Below are positions 35,034 through 43,537 of a DNA stretch of 64,000 bases, in pieces. The position numbers and the translations under genes are program-made. This DNA comes from Paraburkholderia sp. ZP32-5 (lineage in GTDB: Bacteria > Pseudomonadota > Gammaproteobacteria > Burkholderiales > Burkholderiaceae), in the NCBI RefSeq assembly GCF_021390495.1, contig NZ_JAJEJP010000002.1, positions 2,046,001 to 2,110,000 on the forward strand, read 5' to 3'. Below the pieces are notes generated by a model. It was not told the DNA's origin. It searched no databases and worked only from the letters and a program-made list of their open reading frames with translations. The first letter of the stretch is position 1; each line of letters opens with the position of its first letter.

Positions 35034-36293
35034 TCACTTCAGCCGTTGCGCGGCGCGCGCCTGTACGCCGCGATAAAAACCCACCAGTCCCAGCACGGGC
35101 CCCGGCACCAACAGCCAGACCGCATCGAGTCCCGCTACCTCGAACAGCTTCGTGGTGGCGGGAATCGCGACGACGGTGATCGCAAAGCCGATCGAGCTCT
35201 GGATCGCCAATGCCGCGCCGATCAGATCGCGAGGACAGCCTTGCGCGGACACCGCCGAGAACTGCGGCGAGTCCGCGATCACGGCCGCGCCCCACACCAG
35301 CAGCAGCACGAATAGCGCGACCGGCGGCAGGCTTCGCCAGCCGAACGCGAACGCGACCGCGCACAGCCCGGACAACGCCAGCGCGGTCGCCGCGACTCGC
35401 GCGCTGCCTACTCGCCGCGACCACCATCCGCCGGCAAGACAACCCAGCGCGCCGACGCCGATCACCAGAAACGACACGCCATACACGCCGCCGACGTCGA
35501 TCGCTTTCAGTACGCCGGAATGGGACACCAGAAGCGGCACGATCGCCCAGAATGCGTACAGCTCCCACATATGGCCGAAGTAGCCATAAGCGGCGGTTCT
35601 GAAGGCCTTGATTCTGAATGCCGGCAATACGCTTCGCGAGCCGCTATCGGCAGCATTTCGCCGATCACTCGCCGCACCCGTCGCGCGACCGTCCTTGCCA
35701 TCGCCGAGCGAGCCCACCATCAACGCGCCGAACAGCGCAAGCACGGACGAGCCTGTGATGATCCATTGCCACGACAGATCCGCGCCCGCGACACGCAGCA
35801 AATACGGCAGGTCGGTCCCGAGCGTCAGCATCGCGACGAGTTGAGCCAACGCGGCGCCCGCCTCCTCCGGTGCCCAGCCGACGACGAGCTTCATCCCCAT
35901 CGGATAGATCCCCGCAAGGCAGATGCCGACGCAAAAGCGCAACACCATCGCGCTGCCCATGCCCTGCGCGAGCCACGCAAAGCACGCGTTGAAAATCGCG
36001 CCCGCCACCGCGCTGGCGAAAAATATCGCGCTCGCGCGGAACCGGTCAGCCGCGCCGGTCAGCGCGATGGTCAGCGTGCCGGCGATGAAACCCGCCTGAA
36101 CCGCGCTCGTCAGCCAACCGATATCGGCGGTGCTCACGTGCCATGCGCGCATCAGATCGCTGGCCGCGCCATTCGCGCTGAACCACAACGACGTGCCAAA
36201 CAGTTGCGCGATGGAGATGACCGTGACCGGTGCAAGCCATCTGGCGATTCCGCTTCGGCGCATCATCGCCGTATCGACAGTTTTTTCGATCAT
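35034..36293 (-). CDS. MFS transporter, paralogue of the one at 16938-18173
   Basis: A 419-residue twelve-segment MFS protein. Its N-terminal third (QLFGTSLWFSANGAASDL, then WLTSAVQAGFIAGTL) is closely similar to that of the other MFS. It is the last gene of a leftward set and starts 16 bases after the M20 hydrolase gene, so it is probably co-expressed with it and may export or import the hydrolase's substrate or product. The two nearest Met codons are at residues 1 and 10; I use the first. Confidence 0.85.
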   Translation of the reverse strand: MIEKTVDTAMMRRSGIARWLAPVTVISIAQLFGTSLWFSANGAASDLMRAWHVSTADIGWLTSAVQAGFIAGTLTIALTGAADRFRASAIFFASAVAGAIFNACFAWLAQGMGSAMVLRFCVGICLAGIYPMGMKLVVGWAPEEAGAALAQLVAMLTLGTDLPYLLRVAGADLSWQWIITGSSVLALFGALMVGSLGDGKDGRATGAASDRRNAADSGSRSVLPAFRIKAFRTAAYGYFGHMWELYAFWAIVPLLVSHSGVLKAIDVGGVYGVSFLVIGVGALGCLAGGWWSRRVGSARVAATALALSGLCAVAFAFGWRSLPPVALFVLLLVWGAAVIADSPQFSAVSAQGCPRDLIGAALAIQSSIGFAITVVAIPATTKLFEVAGLDAVWLLVPGPVLGLVGFYRGVQARAAQRLK

Positions 36294-36309
36294 GTAGAGC
36301 CGCCGCGCG

Positions 36310-37488
36310 TCAACGCCCGCTGAAGTATCGGTGTGCGAGCGCGACCCAGTAGCGCGCGCCCGCCGGAATCACCGCGTCGTTGAAATCGAACTCGGGATGA
36401 TGCAGGCCGGCCTGCTGCCCCGTGCCCGCGAGAATATAGGCGCCGGGTTTCACCGCGAGCATGAAGCCGAAATCCTCGGACGTCATATTGGGTTCGATGT
36501 CCGCGTGAACCCGCGCGTCGCCGAAGGTCGAGCGCAACACGGACTCGCACAGCGCGGTGTGCGCCGGCGTGTTGACGGTCGCCGGATAGTACTGAAAGAA
36601 CTCGACATCGATCGATACGCCGTACGACTGCGCGATCCCTTTACAAAGCCGCGTGACGTCCTCTTTCAACTGATCGAGCAACGTGGTCGACAGCGTGCGA
36701 ATCGTTCCACCGAGTTCGGCCGAATCGGGCACCACGTTGTCGGTGTCGCCCGCATGCATCATGCACACGGAAATCACGCCGGGGTCGACCGGGTCCTTGT
36801 GGCGCGCGCACAGCGTCTGACATTGCAGCACCAGCGCACACGCGATCGGAATCGGATCGACGCCGAGATGTGGCTGGGCCGCGTGCGCGCCCTTGCCTTT
36901 CACGCGAATCCGAAAGCGCGTGCCGGCCGCCATGATCGGCCCGGCGCGCAGTCCGAAATGCCCTTCCGGCAAGCGCGGCCAGTTGTGCATGCCGAACACG
37001 GCCTCGCAGGGAAACTGCTCGAACAGTCCATCGTCGATCATCTTTTGCGCGCCGGCGCCGCCCTCTTCGCCCGGCTGGAATACGAAGTGAACCGTGCCGG
37101 GCAATGGCGGCAATTCGCGCAACATGCGCGCCGCCGCCAGCAGCATCACCGTGTGGCCATCGTGCCCGCATGCGTGCATCTTGCCGGGCGACGTCGACAC
37201 ATGGTCGTGACTCGCCGCCTCGTGGATCGGCAACGCATCCATGTCCGCGCGTAGCATGATGGCGCGCGCCGGATCCTTGCCCGCCAGGCTCGCGACCACG
37301 CCGGTGCCGCCGAGCCCGCGCGAGACTTCGTAGCCGATCGCGCTCAGCTCCCGCGCAACGCGCTCCGCGGTCCGCAGCTCCTCGAAACGTAGCTCCGGAT
37401 GCGCGTGCAGATCGTGTCGCAACTCGATCCAATGGCTCAGGTTCGCGTCGATCAACTCTGCGACGCAGTGTTCGTCGAACGTGCTCAC
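36310..37488 (-). CDS. M20-family amidohydrolase (hippurate hydrolase-like)
   Basis: A 392-residue M20D metallo-amidohydrolase that cleaves N-acyl or amino-acid conjugates. Metal-site motifs are ACGHDGH (Cys107, His109), GEEGG (about 140-144) and MHNW (His168), with LRADMDALPI before them. Start is GTG 37488, overlapping the stop of the lumazine-synthase homologue by 4 bases with GGAGG upstream. The ATG-free open frame upstream belongs to the preceding gene's shadow. The pairing suggests that both act on the same or related compounds. Confidence 0.88.
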   Translation of the reverse strand: MSTFDEHCVAELIDANLSHWIELRHDLHAHPELRFEELRTAERVARELSAIGYEVSRGLGGTGVVASLAGKDPARAIMLRADMDALPIHEAASHDHVSTSPGKMHACGHDGHTVMLLAAARMLRELPPLPGTVHFVFQPGEEGGAGAQKMIDDGLFEQFPCEAVFGMHNWPRLPEGHFGLRAGPIMAAGTRFRIRVKGKGAHAAQPHLGVDPIPIACALVLQCQTLCARHKDPVDPGVISVCMMHAGDTDNVVPDSAELGGTIRTLSTTLLDQLKEDVTRLCKGIAQSYGVSIDVEFFQYYPATVNTPAHTALCESVLRSTFGDARVHADIEPNMTSEDFGFMLAVKPGAYILAGTGQQAGLHHPEFDFNDAVIPAGARYWVALAHRYFSGR

Positions 37489-38009
37489 GCGTGCGCCTCC
37501 ATTATCGCGAGGCCGCTCAGATGACGGTCGCTTTCGCTCAGGTTCCGAAGCTGCGCCAGCGCCCCCAACTGATTGACGATCGCGTCGGCAAGCTCGGCGC
37601 CCTTGACGGCGAAATGCCCGGCAAAGAACGTCGCGTGCGTGTCGTGCTCGTGATAGTGATGCGGTGTCAGCACCATCGAGAACACCGGCACGTCCTGCTC
37701 CAGTTGTACCCGCATCAATGCATCGACCACCGAACCGGCGACGAAGTCGTGCCGGTAGATACCGCCGTCCACGACCAGCGCCGCGCCGACGATCGCGCCA
37801 TAGCGGCGCGTCTGCGCGAGGCGGCGCGCGAACAGCGGAATCTCGAACGCGCCCGGCACCTGATGGAAGTCGACGTTCGCGCGCGCCACGCAATGTGTGT
37901 CGAGACGCGCAAGAAAAGCCTCGCGGCCATGTTCGAGGATATCCGTGTGCCAGCTCGCCTGAACATAGGCGATGCGGTTCGACGGCGGGGGCAAGGAAGT
38001 CGCGAGCAT
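37485..38009 (-). CDS. 6,7-dimethyl-8-ribityllumazine synthase homologue, type II (RibH2-like)
   Basis: A 174-residue lumazine-synthase fold protein of the RibH2 branch. Substrate-site blocks are VPGAFEIP (about 51-58) and VLTPHHYHEH (about 112-121) followed by FFAGHFAVKGAE, typical of RibH2. Lumazine synthase makes the riboflavin precursor. Here no other riboflavin gene is present: it is translationally coupled to an M20 hydrolase and lies beside two transporters. It may be a functional paralogue, or an enzyme recruited for another aldol-type condensation. ATG 38009 has AAGGA upstream. Confidence 0.82.
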   Translation of the reverse strand: MLATSLPPPSNRIAYVQASWHTDILEHGREAFLARLDTHCVARANVDFHQVPGAFEIPLFARRLAQTRRYGAIVGAALVVDGGIYRHDFVAGSVVDALMRVQLEQDVPVFSMVLTPHHYHEHDTHATFFAGHFAVKGAELADAIVNQLGALAQLRNLSESDRHLSGLAIMEAHA

Positions 38010-38025
38010 TGAATCAGTCCTTCGG

Positions 38026-38055
38026 AAAAAACCGTGCGCGACGTGGCGCGCACGG
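38026..38055 (-). terminator. intrinsic terminator or attenuator between the symporter and the RibH2-like gene
   Basis: On the minus strand, 8-base perfect arms (38055-38048 and 38039-38032) around an 8-base loop are followed by six T (38031-38026). It begins 7 bases after the symporter stop and ends 16 bases before the next start. It therefore should end or attenuate transcription inside the apparent operon. Confidence 0.8.
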
Positions 38056-38062
38056 ACTTGCG

Positions 38063-39538
38063 TTACAGCGTCGCGGCCTCGCGCCGCGTGCGCGCATCGG
38101 CGCGACGCGTGAGCGCGGTCACGACGATCAACGTCAGCACGTTCAGGATCAGCGCGACGATGCCTACATTGAGATCTTTCAGCGCGTCCGGCAAAAACGG
38201 CAGCAACTGCGCAATCGTCGATTTGGTCACCGACACATAGGCGACCGTCGCCTCGCCGACGATGATGCTGGCGAACGCCGCCGTCCGCGTGACCGGGTTC
38301 GAACGCAACAGCGACGCGAGCAGCACCGGGAACAACTGCGTGACCAGCGCATAGGCCATCAGCAGCAGCGACACGATCGTACGGCCGCCCTGCAGCGTGA
38401 AGTACACGGCGACCAGCATCACGCACGGCGCGACCCAGCGCGCGGTCGACGCAATATGTGCCTTGCTCGCACTGGGGCGCGCGAGACGATACACGTTGTA
38501 CGACAGCAGCGTGGAGGCGGTCATCAGAATCATCGACGCAGGCACCAGCGCGGTCAGCACACCGGCCGCGCCGATCACGCCGACGAACCACGGGTCGAAC
38601 GTTTGCAGCGAGATCTTCAGCAGCGCGAGGTCGATTTCACCGCCCTTCAGGCCCGGCACCTGCAACACCGCCGCGAAGCCGACGAAGAAGATGAACAGCA
38701 GCATCAGCTGATAGATCGGCAGCACGAACGCATTTCTGCGCAGTACGTCCTCCTGTTTGGCCGTATACGTCGCCATGAACATATGCGGCCACATATAGAA
38801 GCCGAGCGTCGACAGCACCACCGTCGACACCAGCCAGACGGGACTTTCGCCATGCGGCTGCAACGCGAGGAAACCGGGCTTGGCCTGCTCGATCGCGGCG
38901 AACATCGGGCCGACGCCGCCGTAGTAATGGAACGGCAGATACAGGCCGAGGAAGACCGCGACGCCCATCACGAGAATATCTTTGACGACAGACGTCCAGG
39001 CCGAACCGTGAACACCGGACACGGCCACGTAGATCGCGACCACCGTCGCGCCGATCCACACGCCTTGCGTCGACGACAGCGCGGAATACGACGCGACCCC
39101 GACAATGATGCCGAGCCCCTTCAATTGCAGCACCAGATACGGAATCAGCGCGATCACGCCGACGATCGCGACGAACACGCCGAGTGCCGGACTATCGTAT
39201 TTCGCGGCGAAAAAGTCCGGCTGCGAAATCAGGCCTCTCTGTTTCGCGTAACGCCAGATCGGCGGAAGCAGCCAGTACGACAGCACGAAACACAGGCTGC
39301 CGTAACCGAGCATGTAATACGCGGCGCCGCCATGGCCATACGCGTAGCCGCTGCCGCCGAGAAACACGAAGGTCGTATAGATTTCGCCGGCCATCAGCAG
39401 AAACACGATGATCGTGCCGAAGCCCCGCCCGCCGACCGCCCATTGTTCGAGGCTCATCGGTTTGCCGAAGCGCGCGCGCACGCCGAGAAACAGCGCCAGC
39501 GCCATCGCGCCGAAGATCAGAAGAAGCGCCACGTTCAT
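38063..39538 (-). CDS. sodium:solute symporter family transporter
   Basis: A 491-residue member of the SSS family (PanF/ActP-like) with about thirteen membrane segments. Typical features are the region around residues 30-60 (FVFLGGSGYAYGHGGAAYYM) with the conserved Gly-rich first helix, and AKYDSPALG. It should import a solute with sodium. Its start overlaps the DUF3311 gene's stop by 4 bases, a standard pairing for this transporter subgroup. The substrate is unknown; the downstream M20 hydrolase suggests an N-acyl or amide compound. Confidence 0.88.
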   Translation of the reverse strand: MNVALLLIFGAMALALFLGVRARFGKPMSLEQWAVGGRGFGTIIVFLLMAGEIYTTFVFLGGSGYAYGHGGAAYYMLGYGSLCFVLSYWLLPPIWRYAKQRGLISQPDFFAAKYDSPALGVFVAIVGVIALIPYLVLQLKGLGIIVGVASYSALSSTQGVWIGATVVAIYVAVSGVHGSAWTSVVKDILVMGVAVFLGLYLPFHYYGGVGPMFAAIEQAKPGFLALQPHGESPVWLVSTVVLSTLGFYMWPHMFMATYTAKQEDVLRRNAFVLPIYQLMLLFIFFVGFAAVLQVPGLKGGEIDLALLKISLQTFDPWFVGVIGAAGVLTALVPASMILMTASTLLSYNVYRLARPSASKAHIASTARWVAPCVMLVAVYFTLQGGRTIVSLLLMAYALVTQLFPVLLASLLRSNPVTRTAAFASIIVGEATVAYVSVTKSTIAQLLPFLPDALKDLNVGIVALILNVLTLIVVTALTRRADARTRREAATL

Positions 39539-39753
39539 GCCGCGTCTCCTTCGACCTGACCGGCCGCGAGCCGATGCTGCCGGTCCGACAGATAGATCAG
39601 CGCCATCACGATGGACGTCACGACCAAGGTGCCCGCGAGCCACCCGAGCAGCAACGGCATGCCGAGCACGAAAGGCGTCACCTGGTTGATGAAAAATGGC
39701 ATTACGAGTACGAACGCCACGGGCAGTGCAACTAGCGCATGAATGGGACGCAT
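39535..39753 (-). CDS. DUF3311 small membrane protein, symporter partner
   Basis: A 72-residue protein with two hydrophobic segments (about 5-28 and 32-55), matching DUF3311, a domain encoded directly before SSS-type symporters. It is thought to be an accessory subunit, but its function is unestablished. ATGA overlap couples it to the symporter (39535-39538). It is the first gene of the leftward set; the promoter must lie in 39754-39880. Confidence 0.85.
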   Translation of the reverse strand: MRPIHALVALPVAFVLVMPFFINQVTPFVLGMPLLLGWLAGTLVVTSIVMALIYLSDRQHRLAAGQVEGDAA

Positions 39754-39881
39754 GCAATCTCCATTGGGCCTTTGTTAAAAGACGAGCGCGGACACGGGGC
39801 CCTCATGTCCCGACCGAACAACGAATCAGCTGATACGGTGTCGTACTGCGCTGAGCGTGCCCACCGTCGGCGCGCCCGGCT

Positions 39882-41312
39882 CTATAGCATCAGATGCGAG
39901 ATGCTTTTGACGGTCGTGTAGCATTCGAGCCCTTCCACGCCGCCTTCACGCCCATAGCCGCTTTCCTTGATGCCGCCAAACGGCGTTTCGGAGACGGCCG
40001 ACACGAAATGGTTGATCGCGAGATTGCCGACTTCCATTTCCTGGCCCAACCGGTAAGCGTTGGCGGCCGAGCGCGTGAACGCGTAGCCGGCGAGGCCGTA
40101 CGGTGTCGCATTTGCTTTCGCGATCGCTTCGTCGAGCGAATCGACCGGCATCACCAGACAGACCGGACCGAACGGTTCCTCGACCAGCGCCCGCGCGTTG
40201 TCGGGTACGTCCGCGAGCACCGTCAGCGGGAATCTGAAACCGGGGCCGTCGGCACGCTTGCCGCCACACACGAGCCGCGCGCCCTTCGCGACCGCATCGT
40301 CGACCAGCGCGGTGATCGCGTCGAGCCGGCGACGGCTCGTCAGCGGACCGATGTCGCTATCGGCCGCGAACGGATCGCCGACGCGCACGTCCCGGCCGTG
40401 TTGACCGATCGCGTCGACGAACTGCGTATAGATCGAGCGGTGCACGAAGTAGCGGGTCGGCGCGACGCACACCTGGCCGGCGTTGTTCAGCTTGCCCTTG
40501 ATGCAGGCGAGCGCGGTCTCCCACGGATCCACGTCGTCGCAGATCACCACCGGCGCATGACCGCCCAGTTCCATGATTGCCGGCTTCATGTAACGCGCGG
40601 CGATTTCGGCGAGATGCTTGCCGACCGGCGTCGAGCCGGTGAACGTAATGCCACGCACGATCGGACTCGCGATCAGATGCGCGGAGATTTGCGCCGGGTC
40701 GCCATACACGAGATTCAGCACGCCGTGCGGCAAACCCGCGTCGAGCAGCGCGGTCGCGAGCAGAACCGCGCCGGCCGGCGTTTCCTCGGCCGGCTTCAGG
40801 ATGATCGAGCAGCCGCTCGCGAGCGCGCCGCCCACCTTGCGCGCCGGCGAACTCATCGGGAAATTCCACGGCGTGAACGCGGCAATCACGCCCAGCGGCT
40901 CGCGGATCACCGTATGCCGCATGCCCGGTTCGGCGGGAATCACGCGGCCGTAGATCCGCTTCGCCTCGTTGGCGTCCCAAGCCATCAGGTCGCAGCTACG
41001 CAGTACTTCGGCGCGCGCCTGCGCAAGCGTTTTGCCCTGTTCGAGCGCGATGACCGGTGCGTACGCATCGACCCGTTCGCGCAGCAGTTCGGTCGCCCGC
41101 AGAATGATTTCCGCGCGGCGCGCCGGCGCCGTCTGTTTCCAGATCTGCAGACCGTGCCGCGCCGCTTCGAGCGCGTCGTCCAGATCCTGCGCGGTGGCCT
41201 TCGGCACGGTGCCGATTTCGCTTTCGTCCGCGGGATTGATGACGGGCAGACCCGGCGCGTCGCGCCATGAAGCGCCGATCAGCAGACGGACTTTCGGATA
41301 TTGAATCGTCAT
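39882..41312 (-). CDS. NAD(P)-dependent aldehyde dehydrogenase (succinate-semialdehyde-dehydrogenase-like)
   Basis: A 476-residue aldehyde dehydrogenase of the succinate-semialdehyde dehydrogenase/GabD branch. Catalytic Glu248 lies in MELGGHAP and the nucleophile Cys282 in NNAGQVCVAPTR. PWNFPM at 148-153 is the cofactor region. It oxidises an aldehyde to an acid. It lies 77 bases downstream of the flavin reductase in a leftward operon with an FMN monooxygenase, so it probably oxidises the aldehyde released by that oxygenation. The frame is open upstream, but homology starts at ATG 41312. Confidence 0.88.
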   Translation of the reverse strand: MTIQYPKVRLLIGASWRDAPGLPVINPADESEIGTVPKATAQDLDDALEAARHGLQIWKQTAPARRAEIILRATELLRERVDAYAPVIALEQGKTLAQARAEVLRSCDLMAWDANEAKRIYGRVIPAEPGMRHTVIREPLGVIAAFTPWNFPMSSPARKVGGALASGCSIILKPAEETPAGAVLLATALLDAGLPHGVLNLVYGDPAQISAHLIASPIVRGITFTGSTPVGKHLAEIAARYMKPAIMELGGHAPVVICDDVDPWETALACIKGKLNNAGQVCVAPTRYFVHRSIYTQFVDAIGQHGRDVRVGDPFAADSDIGPLTSRRRLDAITALVDDAVAKGARLVCGGKRADGPGFRFPLTVLADVPDNARALVEEPFGPVCLVMPVDSLDEAIAKANATPYGLAGYAFTRSAANAYRLGQEMEVGNLAINHFVSAVSETPFGGIKESGYGREGGVEGLECYTTVKSISHLML

Positions 41313-41389
41313 GGTGGTGTTGGGTCGGTTGATTCGGATGGGCGGCAACAGCGCCGCCAGCTGGCGCGCACTGATGCCGATACCAGCAG

Positions 41390-41902
41390 TTAGCCTTGCG
41401 CCGTGGCCAGTGCGGCCATCGCATTGCCCACGCGATGAAAGTCGCGCGCGAAGTAGATGAGGCCCTCGCCTTGCACCGGCGCGCGCGCCGCCTTGATCGT
41501 GCAGAAGAACACCGTGTGCGTGCCGACTTCGACGCTCGACTCGATGTCGCAATCGAGTGCGCTGAGCGCGTCGCTCAGCACCGGCGCGCCGGTGTCGAGC
41601 TGCTCCCACTCCGCGCACGCGAAACGTTCGTCGAGGCTCAGGTCTTTGGTCGAGAAGCGCATCGCGACATGCTGCTGCTCGGCGGACAGCACGTTCACGC
41701 ACAGCCTGCCGTTTTCGCGAATCACCGCGTTATTGCGGCTCGCCCGATTGATGCAGACGAGCAGCGTGGGCGGCTCATCGGTGACCGCGCACACCGCGGA
41801 GGCCGTGCAGCCGGCCTTGCCCGCCGCGCCGTCGGTCGTGATTACGTTGACGGACGCGCCCAGCCCGGCCATCGCGTCGCGAAACATCGTCTTGCTGATC
41901 AT
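41390..41902 (-). CDS. flavin reductase (HpaC/RutF-like)
   Basis: A 170-residue NAD(P)H:flavin oxidoreductase that supplies reduced FMN to the monooxygenase upstream. The family pattern is FRDAMAGLGASVNVITT and the PPTLLVCINRASRNNAVI block. I use ATG 41902 with AAGGAGAG about 8 bases upstream; TTG 41932, overlapping the preceding stop, is the alternative. A two-component system with the preceding gene is the normal arrangement. Confidence 0.87.
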   Translation of the reverse strand: MISKTMFRDAMAGLGASVNVITTDGAAGKAGCTASAVCAVTDEPPTLLVCINRASRNNAVIRENGRLCVNVLSAEQQHVAMRFSTKDLSLDERFACAEWEQLDTGAPVLSDALSALDCDIESSVEVGTHTVFFCTIKAARAPVQGEGLIYFARDFHRVGNAMAALATAQG

Positions 41903-41928
41903 GGCGCTCTCCTTCCGGTCGACGGAAA

Positions 41929-43305
41929 TCAACGTTGTCCGGCGCTGCCGCCGTTGCGGTACTGCGCAGCGGTGTGCGACTCAGGCAGCCGCGCGTGGCC
42001 GAACAGCTTCTCGCGGTACGTGCCGTCGCGATACGCGGTCTTGTATGCACCGCGCTCCTGCAGGATCGGCACGAGCAGTTGCGTGACGTCGTCGAAGCAT
42101 TCGGGCACCACGGTGCGCGACAGATTGAAGCCGCTGATGCCGGTCTCTTCCGACCAGCCGATCATCTGTTCCGCGATGCTTTCCGCGGAGCCGACCCACG
42201 GCGTCTGGCGGCTGCCCAGCACCATCTGTTCGAGCAGCTTGCGGCGTGTCCATTGCGGGCCCGCCGCGCGCGTCATCGCCGTCACGTTGGAGGTGATCGC
42301 CTGGCTGTTCTGCGTGTTGATCGGCTCGTCGATGTCGTAGCGCGCGAAGTCGATGCCCATCGACGCCGCCGCATGCGCGAGCGCCGCTTCCGAGTTCACA
42401 TAGCGGCGATAGTCTTCGAGCTTGTCGCGCGCTTCGGCATCGGTGCGGCCGATCACCAGCGACGCGCCCATGAACACCTTCACGTCGTCGGCGTCACGCC
42501 CGTAGCCGACCGCTCGCGCGCGGATGCCGTCGACGATCTCTTTCACGCCGTCCTTCTTCTGGCCGTTGACGAACACGCATTCGGCGTGCGTGGCCGCGAA
42601 CTTGACGCCGCGCGGCGACGAACCGGCCTGATACAGGACCGGCGTGCGCTGCGGCGAGGGCTCGCACAGATGCATCGCATCGACCCTGTATTGCGCGCCG
42701 CGATGATGGATCGCGCGAACCTTCGCGGGATCCGCGTAGACGCCGCGCGCGGCATCGCGGATCAGCGCGTCGTCATCCCAGCTGCCTTCCCACAGCTTGT
42801 AGACCAGCGACATGTATTCGTCCGCGAGATCGTAGCGGTCGTCGTGCGCCAACTGATGATCGATACCGATCGCGCGGGCCGCGCTGTCGAGATAACCGGT
42901 CACGATGTTCCAACCGATCCGGCCGCCGGTCAGATGATCGAGCGTCGACATGCGGCGCGCGAACAGGAACGGCTGCTCGTACGTCAGATTGCAGGTCACG
43001 CCGAAGCTGAGATGGTTGGTGACGGCGGCCATCGCCGGAATCAGCAGCGTGGGGTCGTTCACCGGCACCTGAACCGCACCGCGCAGCGACGCATCGGGAC
43101 TCGCGCCATACACGTCGTACACGCCGACGACATCTGCAAAAAAGATACCGTCGAACAGGCCCGCTTCGAGTTTCTTCGCGTAATCAGTCCAATACCGCAG
43201 TTCGTTGTAACGGCTCGACTGATCGCGCGGATGGGTCCACATCCCCTGCTGGATGTGGCCCACGCAATTCATATCGAACGCATTCAGATGGATTTCTTTT
43301 GCCAT
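41929..43305 (-). CDS. FMN-dependent monooxygenase, NtaA/SnaA/DszA-type
   Basis: A 458-residue class C flavin monooxygenase of the NtaA/SnaA/DszA family (bacterial luciferase-like barrel). Diagnostic are FDGIFFADVVGVYDVY near residues 51-66, the HLTGGRIGWNIVTGYLDSA block near 123-141 and the RYDLADEYM region. Such enzymes use reduced FMN and O2 to cleave C-N or C-S bonds, as in nitrilotriacetate or thiophene breakdown. The reductase and the aldehyde dehydrogenase follow. The specific substrate is unknown. Confidence 0.88.
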   Translation of the reverse strand: MAKEIHLNAFDMNCVGHIQQGMWTHPRDQSSRYNELRYWTDYAKKLEAGLFDGIFFADVVGVYDVYGASPDASLRGAVQVPVNDPTLLIPAMAAVTNHLSFGVTCNLTYEQPFLFARRMSTLDHLTGGRIGWNIVTGYLDSAARAIGIDHQLAHDDRYDLADEYMSLVYKLWEGSWDDDALIRDAARGVYADPAKVRAIHHRGAQYRVDAMHLCEPSPQRTPVLYQAGSSPRGVKFAATHAECVFVNGQKKDGVKEIVDGIRARAVGYGRDADDVKVFMGASLVIGRTDAEARDKLEDYRRYVNSEAALAHAAASMGIDFARYDIDEPINTQNSQAITSNVTAMTRAAGPQWTRRKLLEQMVLGSRQTPWVGSAESIAEQMIGWSEETGISGFNLSRTVVPECFDDVTQLLVPILQERGAYKTAYRDGTYREKLFGHARLPESHTAAQYRNGGSAGQR

Positions 43306-43328
43306 GACCTTTCCCTGGTTTCAGTCGA

Positions 43329-43352
43329 CCTGCACACGCACCTGCACACGCA
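43329..43352. repeat. two tandem 12-base repeats in the monooxygenase leader
   Basis: The unit CCTGCACACGCA is repeated twice back to back at 43329-43352, then a related CGTGCA. It lies between the monooxygenase start (43305) and the palindrome at 43379. It may be slipped-strand DNA without function. Confidence 0.5.
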
Positions 43353-43378
43353 CGTGCATCAAAGTGTCGCGTCGTTTC

Positions 43379-43414
43379 GTTTACTATAGTGGACAATAGG
43401 ACACTACAGTAAAC
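43379..43414. promoter_or_regulatory. long inverted repeat, probable operator of the XRE-cupin regulator
   Basis: Arms of 13 bases (43379-43391 and 43402-43414) match at 12 positions in inverted orientation around a 10-base spacer. The arms are GTTTACT(A/G)TAGTG-like, AT-rich in a GC-rich setting, and sit between the divergent monooxygenase operon and the regulator gene. It is probably an operator, possibly overlapping a promoter. Confidence 0.7.
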
Positions 43415-43537
43415 AAATACGCTGGGGTTTACACCAGCCTGGGTGAACGTCGCCGGCATCAAAACGGGCGTGCCGGCCGTGTGAGACCGCCCGCTTATAA
43501 TTCGGGCCCTCAGGCCTTTCGACGTACAGGAGCACGA

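Noticed and set aside
37664..39559. Open frame of 631 codons on the plus strand opposite the symporter and RibH2-like genes
   Set aside because: Antisense to two well-supported genes with a terminator between them, and no protein-like composition.
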